This document shows positions 20,816 to 30,733 of a DNA stretch of 64,000 nt, piece after piece. The position numbers and the translations under genes were made by a program. The notes beneath the pieces were generated by a model. The model had not been told where the DNA came from. It saw nothing but the letters and a program-made list of their open reading frames with translations, and did no database searches. This DNA comes from Isoetes taiwanensis. Lineage: Eukaryota > Streptophyta > Lycopodiopsida > Isoetales > Isoetaceae. The stretch's first letter is position 1; each line of letters starts with the position of its first letter. The stretch lies in the NCBI GenBank assembly GCA_021234155.1, contig JAJEKV010000048.1:1023873-1087872 (forward strand), given 5' to 3'.

Positions 20816-22971
20816 CTTGTTTCTCACTTTCTGATTGTCCAGTGTGCTCTTCTTTCTCAATTTCAGGTTGTGTTGCATTCTCCACTTGGATCTTTTGCTC
20901 TTCTATCTGTGAGAATAGATATCCCTTATCTCTACTTGTGCTTGCATATGTGGGATTCATATGGACATCTAAAAGGACAACCAACAAAACCATCAACATT
21001 AAATGATGTTAAGAAGTTGATTGCTTAACCACTTATCAATACCATATGAGTGTACAACTTTCTTCACGTCAAATGCAGCAATCCAAGTGGCAAACATGAT
21101 CTGGTCACAATCTGGGCTACAACACTTATCCCTATAACTGAAAACAAGAAATTATACACATCAATTTAAAGAGCTTAATGATCAAAATATAACTATTGTT
21201 AAGATCAAAATTTACTATTGCTTATACCTTAATAATGAGGCCAAACATTGAATATGGTAAAGATGGTTACACTCTGTAGTAACAAAGGGCAGTGGCTTCC
21301 CATCATATTCCAAGAATCTTCTACAATAGGGACATACACGTTCAGGTGAGTCTGATAGGAAATTTGTTTCTATAGACTCGGGTAGATAAGGATCTAGTTT
21401 AATCCCGTTCTCAAGGACATTGCAGCCTTCAATAAGCCTTTCAAGACACGGTCTGAGTTTTGCAATCTTATCATTGTCCCCTTGCCTCCTCTTCTCAATA
21501 GCATCAAGATCTTCCTCTACAACAACCAATGATGCCACAACTTTAACTACCTCGGCTTCCTTCATATCTACCACATTTGCACACCCGCGTTGCTTCCTTT
21601 GTCATTCCTTGCATCAAGCATTTGATGTCTACAATTTCTTGCATATAATGCTCCTTCTTCTCCCTCAATGATTTGAAGGTTTTCTTCAACTCTTTCCATT
21701 TGTTATATGACTGTTGTAGCCTGCAATCAACCTCTTTCACCTTCAATTCAGTGGACTCCTTCCATTTTGTCATCACCCGTAAGGAATCAGAATGAAACAA
21801 TTCAAGAAATTAGTTCTGGGGATACAAGTATATTCCACAATCTAAAGAAACTTTATTAAAGGCTCAATCCACAATCTATATTCCACTCACTATAATTCAG
21901 GTCCAATCTATAAAATATAATCCACAAAGCACAAAGTATAAATCCTTAACCACAATTTAACCATCACAAATGCAAAACCACAAACCAGCACAAATGCAAA
22001 ACCACAAACCACAGAACACAATATAAAATTCCCCCAATCCACAAACCAAAACATGCAACCACAAACCACAAACTACAGAACACAATATAAAATTCACTCA
22101 ATCCACAAACTAAGACACCCAACTCATAAACCAAATCCATTAACTCCAAACCACAAATCATAAACCACAAACAACAAATCCAAATATATAAACTACAATC
22201 TAAATTCACAAACTCTAAATCACAATTATATACTACAAACAATATAAATTCACAACTCCAAACCACAATTCTACTAAAGAACTACAATTTAAGAACTCCA
22301 AACCACAATTCTACTAAAGAACTACAATTTAAGAACTGCTGACAAAAACTATCACAAAAACTATGACCACAATAACCAGAAAGGTTAGGCTATGAACAAA
22401 CCAATGATTATTAAGACTCTACAATGTTTATCAAAAAGTACTTACTATCAGAATGTCCAAAGGTAAAATCTCCTTTTTGCATCTCCAACTTTGCTGAAAC
22501 CACCCACATTGTGTTCGTGAAGCTCATTTCTGAGACAAAATGCAAATTAAACAAAATAAAAACTACAACTTGTATTACCATATTTCTGTCTCTTGGACTC
22601 CACGGTTTTAGAATATGATGAAGCCAATCGTGGTTCAAAGACCTCTTTTTTGAAGCATGCTTATAAAAACTCAACCAATCTATATCCTTACCTTTAACAT
22701 CATGCAAAAACCATGCTACAGCCATAACTTGACTAACCTGCCCATTTTGAACATGACTCCTTTCCTTATAGATTGCCCTATAAATGCTCAGAAAAGCCTC
22801 TTTCTTTTCTTTTTTCAGAGCCCTCAATCTATAGGATTGTTTATTCTCCACCTTTGGTCCCCAATACTTGCGCATCTCTAATGGATCCACAAACTTTTCC
22901 TCATGCTTTAACAAATCTCTGTATGATAATCCACTATCATTCAAAACATTTTTTTCCATTTCTACAACCAT
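20816..22971 (-). CDS. N-terminal half of antisense gene: coiled-coil and RING-H2-like zinc finger
   Basis: Inferred minus-strand exons: E1 22971-22446 (ATG start, about 175 residues, unrecognised helical domain with KRSLNHDWLHHILKPW), E2 21841-21228 (coiled coil, then CPYCRRF...ECNHLYHIQC), E3 21137-21043 (KCCSPDC completes the metal ligands), E4 20968-20816. All junctions are GT-AG: E2/E3 donor gtataag and acceptor ttttcag, E3/E4 donor gtattg and acceptor ccttttag, with reading phase kept. The ligand pattern CxxC...CxHxxHxxC...CC/C resembles RING-H2, suggesting a protein-interaction or E3-ligase-like role. One stop (TAA near 21815) and one frameshift near 21575 break E2. E4 joins in phase to the HAD half at 12210. 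I do not recognise the family. Confidence 0.5.
21842..22445. repeat. AT-rich degenerate repeats in an intron of the antisense gene
   Basis: Between E1 and E2 the plus strand is a low-complexity run of words such as ccacaaacca, aaaccacaaa and caatccaca. A 46-bp unit (aactccaaaccacaattctac...) is duplicated near 22253-22335. No exon is visible here. Confidence 0.65.
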
Positions 22972-23576
22972 GAAATTTAGGAGACCAAGGATTGAACCAA
23001 CTCCACAAGGTCAAAAATCAATCAAAATTGGCACTACATACAACAAAAGCTTTGCCACAAGCTCTAGCTATGATCCGACAATCTTTGTGCTATGATCCAC
23101 AAGCTATGATCCACAAGATCCGGCTGTGCTTCCGCAATCTCTATTTAGGTCTTTTCACAAGGTCAAAAATCAATGGAAACAAAATCGGCACTGCATATAG
23201 CAAAAGCTTTTCCCAAAAGCTTTTCCCATGATTTGGCAAGCTATGATCCGCCAATCTCTGTTTGGTGGCTATGATCCACAAGATCTGTTTGGCTATGATC
23301 CACAAGCTACGATCCACAAGATCTGGCTATTCTTCGGCGGTCTCTATTTAGGTCTTTTTGGTGTTTTTGGTTATTTTTTGGCGGTCCACGTTATTTTGGT
23401 CTCCGTGGCATTTGGCTTGTGTGGCAAATTCAAAAGATCCTATTCTCGAGAAAGATATCATGCCAAAGAGAGGGAATTTTATTTTTGCACTATCATAAAT
23501 GCTAAATGATTTGAATTTTTGTGTGTACAAACCACAATCTTGAACTATGTTTTGGACTATTTTTGTGGTGCAAAAA
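22972..23576. repeat. Upstream region of antisense gene with duplicated segments
   Basis: Two diverged copies of a segment of about 170 bp occur at roughly 23008-23150 and 23155-23350. They share caaggtcaaaaatcaat, ggcact(a/g)cata, ctatgatccacaag and tctctatttaggtctttt. The word ctatgatcc occurs at least six times. Any promoter of the antisense gene would lie here, but I cannot identify one. Confidence 0.6.
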
Positions 23577-24454
23577 TGAGCAGAATTGAGACACCATACC
23601 ATGAATCCATCCAGGGTGATGACAGACGAGCCCCGCCTAAGAAGAGGAGGACCTTGGTCGGCGCGCCATCGGCGAAGAACAACCGAAGGCTGACCAACCT
23701 CCATCCTCGCCTGAAAATTCGGTGATATCTGGAACTTCTTGGAGGAAGTACTTCTAGGAACTGGAGAATCCTCGCAGAAGCAGCAGAACCCTCATCCTGA
23801 GACAGATGAACCCCAAGAGGAGGACCAAACCCCAGCCCAGGACCCGGCAGAAACACGCGTTGAACTACCCCCGCCGTTACCTCCACCGCTGAGAATGGCA
23901 AGAGGCAAAGGAAGCTAGATGCGAAAAAGCGCAAAAGAAGGCGAACAAAACGGCCAGGGACTCGTAACCTTAGGGCCCGAGAGGAGATACAAGAAAGAGC
24001 TAGCAGATTACACAGTATACAAGAAGATGCACACCGAGTACAGTGCCTACTACGAGGCACACAGGGTAAAGTATATCGAAGGAGGGCAGCCAACACGAGA
24101 GATATTCCAGCTGAAACCTCCACCGTGAGCTTCCGGACCCCGAAAGAAACCTATGAAAAGATCCCAAGACTCCCCATTTTGCGAGAGTTTCATGAAATCC
24201 GACACTTCCAACGGATTTACGGATTTCGATTCCCGAGCTGCATTCCGCAGAGATTCGCCCGGGAGATTTTATGGGACTTTGACCCCAACAAGCGAAAGTA
24301 ACTAACGATATGTTTTCGCTACAAGAAGCGGCAGAGATGGAAGTCGCGGCAACACTTGAAGATTCACCGGCATGCACGCTCCATGCAAAAAGAGTCACGC
24401 TTCAACCAAAGGACATGAGATCTGGCCAAATACATCAAGAGGACAGATAAATAG
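23577..24454 (+). pseudogene. Divergent histone H3-fold gene remnant
   Basis: The C-terminal part matches the H3 core in order: LREFHEIRHFQ (24177-24212, compare LREIRRYQ or LREIRHFQ), QRFAREILWDF (about 24250-24283), then after a one-base shift VTNDMFSLQEAAEMEV (24299-24346), LEDSPACTLHAKRVTL (about 24355-24402), QPKDM, and after a second shift DLAKYIKR before TAG at 24452-24454. The histone core LQEAAE...LFED...CAIHAKRVT...KDI.LARRI is unmistakable in outline. Upstream (23577-24120) is a basic stretch whose frame is unclear, including RRRTKRPGTRN, reminiscent of the RPGT preceding the histone fold. Divergence and the LREIRHFQ-like block recall centromeric H3, but this is not proven. AATAAA lies at 24510-24515. 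Two or more indels disable it as read. Confidence 0.6.
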
Positions 24455-24590
24455 AACAGAAGCTACTTTTGTAACTAACAGGGCTTATATGTAGAGTATG
24501 AAAATTTTGAATAAAAAGGATATATAGTTGTGTAAAACGTGCATTGGATTAAGTATAGTAGTAGTTAAGGAGCATATGTGAAATTTTGGC

Positions 24591-24881
24591 CAACACCTCT
24601 AAGGGTGCGCCAGGGCATAGTTAGGTCTGGACCTAACACCCTCCTCACAAGACGCTTTTAGAGGGAGGGGTCCTTTAACTGGGCCCCTCGATCACCCACT
24701 TACCGCTCCAAATGAAGTAAATAAGCAAAGAAACTTGCGATTAAGAAAATAAGCGTGAATTCACATCTTTAAACTTGTTTTGGCATCCATTAGACATAAA
24801 AGGACCAACACCTCCAAGGGTGCACCAGCAGCTACTTAGGTCCCAACCTAACACCCTCCTCGCGCACGCTTAGAGGGGTCC
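24591..24881 (+). repeat. Hairpin repeats, copies D and E
   Basis: D (24591-24672) and E (24806-24881) are 215 bp apart, the same spacing as A-B-C. D reads caacacctctaagggtgcgc...ttaggtctggacctaa...cttttagaggg...ggggtcc. E has ttaggtcccaacctaa as its core. D and A share the same preceding word ttttggcc. The pair lies just upstream of the next ORF. Confidence 0.8.
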
Positions 24882-25030
24882 GACCTTTCAAGGTCCATAA
24901 CTTGTGTTAGACATACCCAAATCGGCCAAAATTTGTTGCATTAGAACCCTAAAAATCAGATACAATCCATTTCTAGCTCCAAATTAACCTAGAAACATCA
25001 AACTTCATCTCAAAATGCCAAAAGTTTTAG

Positions 25031-25068
25031 AAACCCTAAAAATTTTAGGGTACAAGATCTCTATAAAT
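25031..25068 (+). promoter_or_regulatory. Candidate promoter: telo-box and TATA box
   Basis: AAACCCTAA at 25031-25039, within the palindromic context aaaccctaaaaattttaggg, then TATAAAT at 25062-25068. The first ATG in good context is at 25182. The layout parallels 9882-9910, including hairpin repeats upstream. Confidence 0.5.
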
Positions 25069-25181
25069 ACCCTCATAACCCCTAAACCACACTCATAAAG
25101 TTGCTCCTGTGCCCAAGGCGATCTTCCAGCATCCTTAGGCGCTTCCAGCCTGATTCGACATCGACAAAGACGCTTCCCCTC

Positions 25182-26064
25182 ATGGCTACATCTTCCTTCA
25201 TCAGCTGGTACAGCGCCTCTCCCCACATTGCTCAGGTAGATGTTAACCTAGTATTCCAACTTTTCCAGAAAGAATTTGACTTGTCGGCAACCCTGAATTC
25301 AAACCCATTCTACCAACAAGTTCTGCAAGAATTCCAAGAGAAAGTAGCTCCTAGCTTGCAAGAAATACCCCCATGCATAGGGTACTTTGTACCAAAGATC
25401 AGTATTGTAAAACAAAGACTTAGTCATATACCCAACATTGCGAAATTGCTGCAGAATAGAACCGAGAGCCTACCCAATTACATGACCTTGAGCAGTAACA
25501 GAAAGAGATTTTTCTCCTACAACACAGCCTTAGCACTATATTTATTCTATAGGGCCCAAACCGTGGTAGGTGAACCATCAATCCAGCCACTAGAGGTCAC
25601 ACCCTTGGACTCAGCAGCAGACGAACAACTACTGCTTGAGTACGAGCAGTCCGTAGCAGAATCATCCGAAGAAGGTGAGGACTCAGAAGAGGAAAGTTAA
25701 GAGGAAATGGAAGTGGACCCAGAGGAAGAACGCCGAGAAGCAGAACAAGATGTTAGCCGTTTCGAAGCTGACAGGAGCACACCGAGGATAGCACAACCAA
25801 TCGGGCTGGGAATAACAAGTCTAGCAATCATCATAGTCGGGGGGCAGGAATATTTGTTCCTAAACGATATTAAAACCTTCCGAATGCAGGGGACAGAGAG
25901 GCTATCGCGTCGACGAACTCCTTCACCTTCTACGGCAGCCGCTGGACTTAGAGGATTTCATCGACCAAGAAACAGATGACTTTCCAGTTCAAGTAAGGGA
26001 AGCAGCCACATACACAGGACACAACATGTCAGATATCGAAGCCTATAGCACTATCGAGGCATGA
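25182..26064 (+). pseudogene. Unrecognised ORF-X with acidic centre (one stop, one frameshift)
   Basis: Starts MATSSFISWY at 25182. The frame runs to a single TAA at 25698-25700 and continues in the same frame (EEMEVDPEEERREAE), then shifts near 25900 into VDELLHLLRQPLDLEDFIDQ and ends TGA at 26062-26064. Undamaged it would be about 290 residues: a helical, mostly neutral N-terminal domain (about 1-140), an acidic Glu/Ser/Asp-rich middle (about 150-195) and a second folded-looking part with PIGLGITSLAIIIVGG (hydrophobic). No signal peptide, zinc finger or enzyme motif is seen. It follows hairpin repeats D and E, and its stop overlaps the next start. Function unknown. Confidence 0.5.
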
Positions 26065-26715
26065 TGATGGCGGAAGAACAACTCCCCTACGAGGAGGAGT
26101 TTGTGGCACTCCAAGAGCGAGATGGGAATAAGGGGGAAGACAACAAGAGCACTTCAACCAGAATCTTCTTCACAAGAACCATTACCAACATTCCTAGGGA
26201 GAGCCACGAACTTAACAAGTGTACAAACGCTCTTCCATGATTACGAAGAATTAGTTCATGTATCGGCCGATCAAGATGCATCAAGGCATGTGTCTACCTC
26301 GAGAGTGACGGGGAGGAGTACCGCGGAAGACTTAAATACTATCTCCGGCTCCCAATGCAGGGCGGTAGGATAATAGTATTTCATAAGCTTTTCAGCCCAC
26401 GTGGAGAAGAAGCATATTAGATGATCCGATAGCACTATCAGATTTTGGCATGCACGCATCGGCCATCGAAAAAGTCGACCATGTAATTTTGGTGAAGCGG
26501 AGGACAGCCTTGAGCATTTTCGACCAAGCGGTACCCCACCTTCGACAAGGTAGGTTGGCGTAATAGCAGCTCATACCTCCAGATAGGCGAAAGTGGAAGA
26601 GCTAGCCTTAGCTATCCAAGGGGATCATCAAGGATGTACTCCGGAACTTGGGACGTCACGATTGGGTACAGCCCAAGTGAAGAAATTCCTTGAGGATCAC
26701 CCATCCCATCGATAA
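26064..26715 (+). pseudogene. Unrecognised ORF-Y overlapping the end of ORF-X
   Basis: The ATG at 26064 overlaps the stop of ORF-X (TGATG). The frame starts MMAEEQLPYEEEFVALQERD, is broken near 26238, and continues as YLESDGEEYRGRLKYYLRLP and MQGGRIIVFHKLF, then in further frames as DFGMHASAIEKVDHVILVK and VKKFLEDHPSHR before TAA at 26713-26715. The middle looks like a real alpha/beta domain, but I do not recognise it. At least three breaks. The tight overlap with ORF-X is unusual for nuclear plant genes and suggests co-expression from one transcript. Confidence 0.4.
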
Positions 26716-26752
26716 ATCAATGTAATGGAAATCATGACTATTGTATTAAGTT

Positions 26753-26776
26753 AATAGAATAGAATAGAATAGAATA
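26753..26776. repeat. Short (aatag)n microsatellite
   Basis: About five tandem copies of aatag, just downstream of ORF-Y. Confidence 0.9.
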
Positions 26777-27017
26777 CATTTATGTCCTTTGTGCCGTAAG
26801 GCCCCTGGACTTGTGTAGCATGGGCGAGCTCCCTACAAGGGTGCTACTAGCACATCACGCTGTTTTAATGTAGCCTTTTCTATTGACTTTTTTTTCCTTT
26901 AATACCCGGCTTGCTTTACCTCGGCTTCTTGGCCGTGCGGTGATCGTCGTTATCAATCAGCTTTTAGGCGAAAGCAATTTGTGTGGGGCTATATGACCCG
27001 TATTGTACGAGATCATA

Positions 27018-28025
27018 TTACAAGCCCTCTTTCATTTGTGTACCTCGTGTCCGGTCATCATTCTTTGGATCGTGATCTGCGGATCCGTAAATCGATTCCG
27101 TCATCTTCATCATCCTGTGGATTGGTTCCCCCCACTTTATATTTCTATATCTGTCCCTGATGTCCCCATAGATCGGGCAGTCGTTAATCATATGGTTTTC
27201 ATCCTCTATTCCCCCCCTGTCACATATTCTGCATATCCTATCCTCCTTGTCTATCCCTCTCCATCTGTCCTTTTCGATTCTTAGATCGTGGCTTCCCATC
27301 CTGAATCTGACCAGTATGTCCCTTCTGTTCTTCCCCAATATGTTATCCCGGTACACCTGGTGTCCCATCTGTTGGTCGGATTAAAACTTGTGCGAGCGGC
27401 CTGTCTTGGGTCCTGTGTGTCTGCAGCCCATGCTCTTGTCGCTATGTCTGTCCAATCCTCATTCCTTTGCTTCTTCTTCTATCAGGTTACTCAGGTTTAG
27501 TCCCATCTTCCTGGTCCATGTTGCCACCTCTCTGAACCATCCAGTGCCTTCAAGGATGTGTGATTTTGCTGATTCGGTGATTGCAATGCTGGACAGTTTC
27601 CCTTGGATGTCTCCAGCGTTGTCTCTGAGCAGGTATCTTATGGTTCTCTCCCATGCTCTCACTTCCATCGGCCTTTGCCCTGTTTCGAGGACCATGACTG
27701 TCAGTGGCGTGTTTGTCCTTACCCTGAATTCCTGTCTGTGCCATTGTCTAAAAATTCCTTCCTGCTTTTCCCAGTTTCTTTCTGTTAAGCCTGGCCCCCA
27801 TGCTTCTGCTCCGTACAACTGGGTGGTGGCTATCGCTGCACTAAATAGGTAGCATTTGATGTCCCAATCAGTTATTCGACTTCTGTTACAGAAGTTTTTC
27901 ATGTTAAAGTAACTTCCTATAGCTGATTGGAATCTGGCGTTAGCTCCTTTGGCCCACTTCCCTGTGCCATGTGCATCATAACCTAGATATCTGTATTCTG
28001 TTGCTTCCTCTATCTCCTTCTCTTT
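27018..28025 (-). pseudogene. LINE ORF2 C-terminal fragment
   Basis: Minus strand, two frames. 28025-27459 has the segment after the RT active site (EYRYLGYDAHGTGKWAKG, YLFSAAIATTQLYGAEAWG, WHRQEFRVR). 27368-27018 has the C-terminal zinc-ribbon-like region (CRICDRGGIEDENHMINDCP). This order is typical of non-LTR retrotransposons after the polymerase domain. The fragment lacks the endonuclease and the RT catalytic core, so it is a 5'-truncated insertion. It is not closely similar to the LINE at 37.8-42.5 kb. Confidence 0.75.
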
Positions 28026-28204
28026 ATATCTGAATCAATCTTTATATATCAATCTCTTTATACTTCCAAAATATGTTTTTTTAGAAAAATATGTATAAAC
28101 ATATTTTTCTCTTTATATATGCTGCCAATCTTTGAATTCAGATGACTCAACTTTCAAGTAGATCTCCAGTATTTGCTATAATTGGTATTCGTTTTTGTTC
28201 GCAT

Positions 28205-28440
28205 TGAATGCTGATGGGGCTAAGCCACTCTAACAGCTTGTGGTTTGATAGGAACTGACGGGGCATAGCCGCTCTAGCAGTCCTATATATTGACGTAAGT
28301 TGATGGGGCCAAGCCGCTCTAACAACTTACGTTTGGCACCGGGGGTAGAACCACACCGTCGTGCCCAAGGCTGCTGGGGTTGTGCCACTCTAACAGCATA
28401 CACTAGGATAGACGGGGCAAAGCCACTCTAACCATCCTAG
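28205..28440 (+). repeat. Array of six hairpins with variable stems and conserved loops
   Basis: The core (a)cggggc(t/a)aagcc(a/g)ctctaa recurs at about 28214, 28257, 28302, 28374 and 28410, with a looser sixth copy near 28341 (ggcac...gtgcc stem). Flanking bases differ from copy to copy yet stay complementary: gctg/cagc, ataggaactg/cagtcctat, acgtaagttg/caacttacgt, gctg/cagc and ctaggat/atcctag. The core itself can form a small ggc-taa-gcc hairpin. Complementary changes point to a maintained stem, either in RNA or as cruciform DNA. No known ribozyme or riboswitch consensus fits. Confidence 0.7.
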
Positions 28441-28449
28441 CGGGTCAAG

Positions 28450-30730
28450 TATTGTCAGCATGTAAGTATCCATCAGCATTACGACTTCTAAAACATTTTG
28501 TCCTCTACTACATACATATTATGGTACTAGCATCTTTAAACTAGCAGCATACCCACACTCTATTATCTAGCTCTGACAGACACTCAGCCTAGCACTTAAG
28601 CTTATACATCAGATTAGACCAGCCATCACCATATGCACTAGGCAACGAACTACAACAGCCGCAATTCATATAGCAGATCCCACTTTCCATATGACTTGAC
28701 ATGTCTAAGGCAGATAAACAGTGACTATATGCATCTATGCAATGAAGGTACATGTATGCAGCAAAAGACAAGACCTGATCCATGCATGTCACTTCCTAGC
28801 CTATACTAAGAATACTACAAAACAAGAAAATGCATATGCTATAAGCCAGCAAAACTATTACATTGTGTCCTTTCATGCTGGCTGTTATTCTGTGGTGGAC
28901 AAAATTTTTTGTTGTTGTTCGTGGTGGTTTCGAAGTTTATAGTGGTCGGATTACCGGTTGATGGGTCCAGCCCTCGCTATCCTGGTGTAATGGCGGAGGT
29001 GAGCCTCTCTGTCCCGTAACTTATTCCAGTCCACCTTTTACTCAAATGAATTTGCCTTGCCTATGCAGCCCCTAGCCTCTGCTATATTCCCTGAATCATT
29101 GCTCTTCCAAAATCTGCCATAGCTATCATGTTCCTAGCCTGATGCTCCTATGACCGTGCTTGACATAAAAGTCTCACACAAGCATATATTGTTTCTAAAC
29201 ATATGTCTCTAGCCTAATGCTCCTAAGACCTTGCTTGACATAAAAGCCTCAATAGCGGTGCATAATAAAAGAGTGCAATCTACAATCAGAATTGTACAAG
29301 GACCACTACGCATAGATCAAATCCAATAAATATTTCAATGTTCAAAATACACGGGCAACGCAGCTCAAGTGTGATATCCTTGAGATATATAGGCGTCAAA
29401 CCGATATCAAAGAAAAACATTGCTTCCTTGAGTGGAAGACAATCGCCAGGTTCTCCAAAACTAGGCTGCAACACCCTGTTTGCTATTGAATGCTTTTGAA
29501 ATGCTCCGGATATTATACTGATACCCAAATAGCTGTCAATATTGCACAATTTATATACTCTGATATCAAGTTACCACCGCATTTACTTGCAGCCGTTATC
29601 AAGCTGCCTTATCTTTAAAAGGTACCACTGTTCATATTTGTTCATCCGCCAAGAATATGGGAAAATCTATCTCGCTATATTGGAGTGTATCATTTTTGCA
29701 AACGTTTTTCAGAGGACACTTCATAGACCACAAAGTCATGATTATCATATCACGGAATTATCAGCCCGGTTACCACTATCTTTGCTCTTCATCCGGTTAA
29801 TGCCAATCTATAATTTATAGCTTAAGAAACAAAACTGCTCCCAATTTATCCATTATACCGTATGCGTTATGCGGGGGTCTTTTTTTGAACGGCTTAGTAA
29901 GGGAATGCCATTTGCACTTTTCGGAAATATACGCATTATGACTAAGAATACTCCAATCACCCCAAAGTTTCAAAGGGATAGGCAAGAAAGTAACCTTAGC
30001 AAACATTTCTTTTTTGATCCGGCGATGGCAAAAAGCTTGACATAAATGTTTAAAACCAACAAAGTCCTCCAAAATCGAAGCATATCCGAACTTCTAAGGC
30101 TTGGGCCAAACAAGAGAAATGTTGGCCATACTTTTACGTGAGTTTCTTGCATGGTTCTCTCGCAATACTAAATCAACACAAAGCATCACGTGAGAAAAGA
30201 TGCATCTCACTTCCTTTCAAGTAGGTAAGGCCAAAGCACCAGCAACATGGCCATTTTCACACACATATGCTCGAATATATGGTTCTCCATCATCATGATA
30301 TTCAAGAGATCTTCTCAAGCGAAGGTTGTAACCATATCCCATGTTGAAACAGAGCTGCAATAAGCACATCCGATATCAACTTTCTTAGCCTTCAAATCTC
30401 TCAAATTTCTCCAAACCCGAGATCCTTTGAAGTTCGGAAAATCCCTCGAAAAAGCTCATAATTCTTTTTCTCATCTCTATCGTGCATCCCGGCCAACTAC
30501 ATATATACAAGTTATCCGCTCTAAACACTGCCAAACAAGAAGCTTGGTGCCCCGTTCTCTAGAAAACGCCTTACTCTTTGCTAGATGAGGTCCCTCTGGT
30601 GGTGTATTTGAGACCATGCTTAAAGGACTAGAATCGCATGTCCTAATTTCCCTGTAAGAAGAGGGCTTGTCATGTATTTTCTGTCTCTGAGATATATCGG
30701 CTATATATTAATAAAAGTATAAGATCTTTT
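28450..30730. other. Unannotated stretch before gag
   Basis: No recognisable gene. Short frames (29286-29549 and 29815-30072 on the minus strand) have no domain and no exon structure I can defend. Near 29150-29250 a phrase (cctga/aatgctcctatgaccgtgcttgacataaaa) is repeated at about 75 bp. The stretch belongs to the interior of the LTR-bracketed composite but resembles none of its modules. Confidence 0.45.
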
Positions 30731-30733
30731 GAA

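Noticed and set aside
22411-22580. 49-bp intron at 22530-22578
   Set aside because: Donor- and acceptor-like words exist but the intron would be too short for a plant and would bring a stop into frame. The frame is open without it.
24591-24881. Second LTR/leader of a nested related retroelement
   Set aside because: The 250 bp before copy D show no LTR end or primer site and do not resemble 9037-9290.
23577-26715. Endogenous pararetrovirus (caulimovirid) segment
   Set aside because: A tRNA-Met primer site and compact ORFs suggested it, but no movement-protein, coat or viral RT motifs are present. The RT here is a chromovirus type with integrase and chromodomain.
28205-28440. Hammerhead ribozyme array
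   Set aside because: The ctgatg start fits but the required GAAA and cleavage-site elements are absent from the core.
28205-28440. CRISPR array
   Set aside because: Plant nuclear context; the repeats are degenerate with self-complementary variable arms and there are no cas genes.
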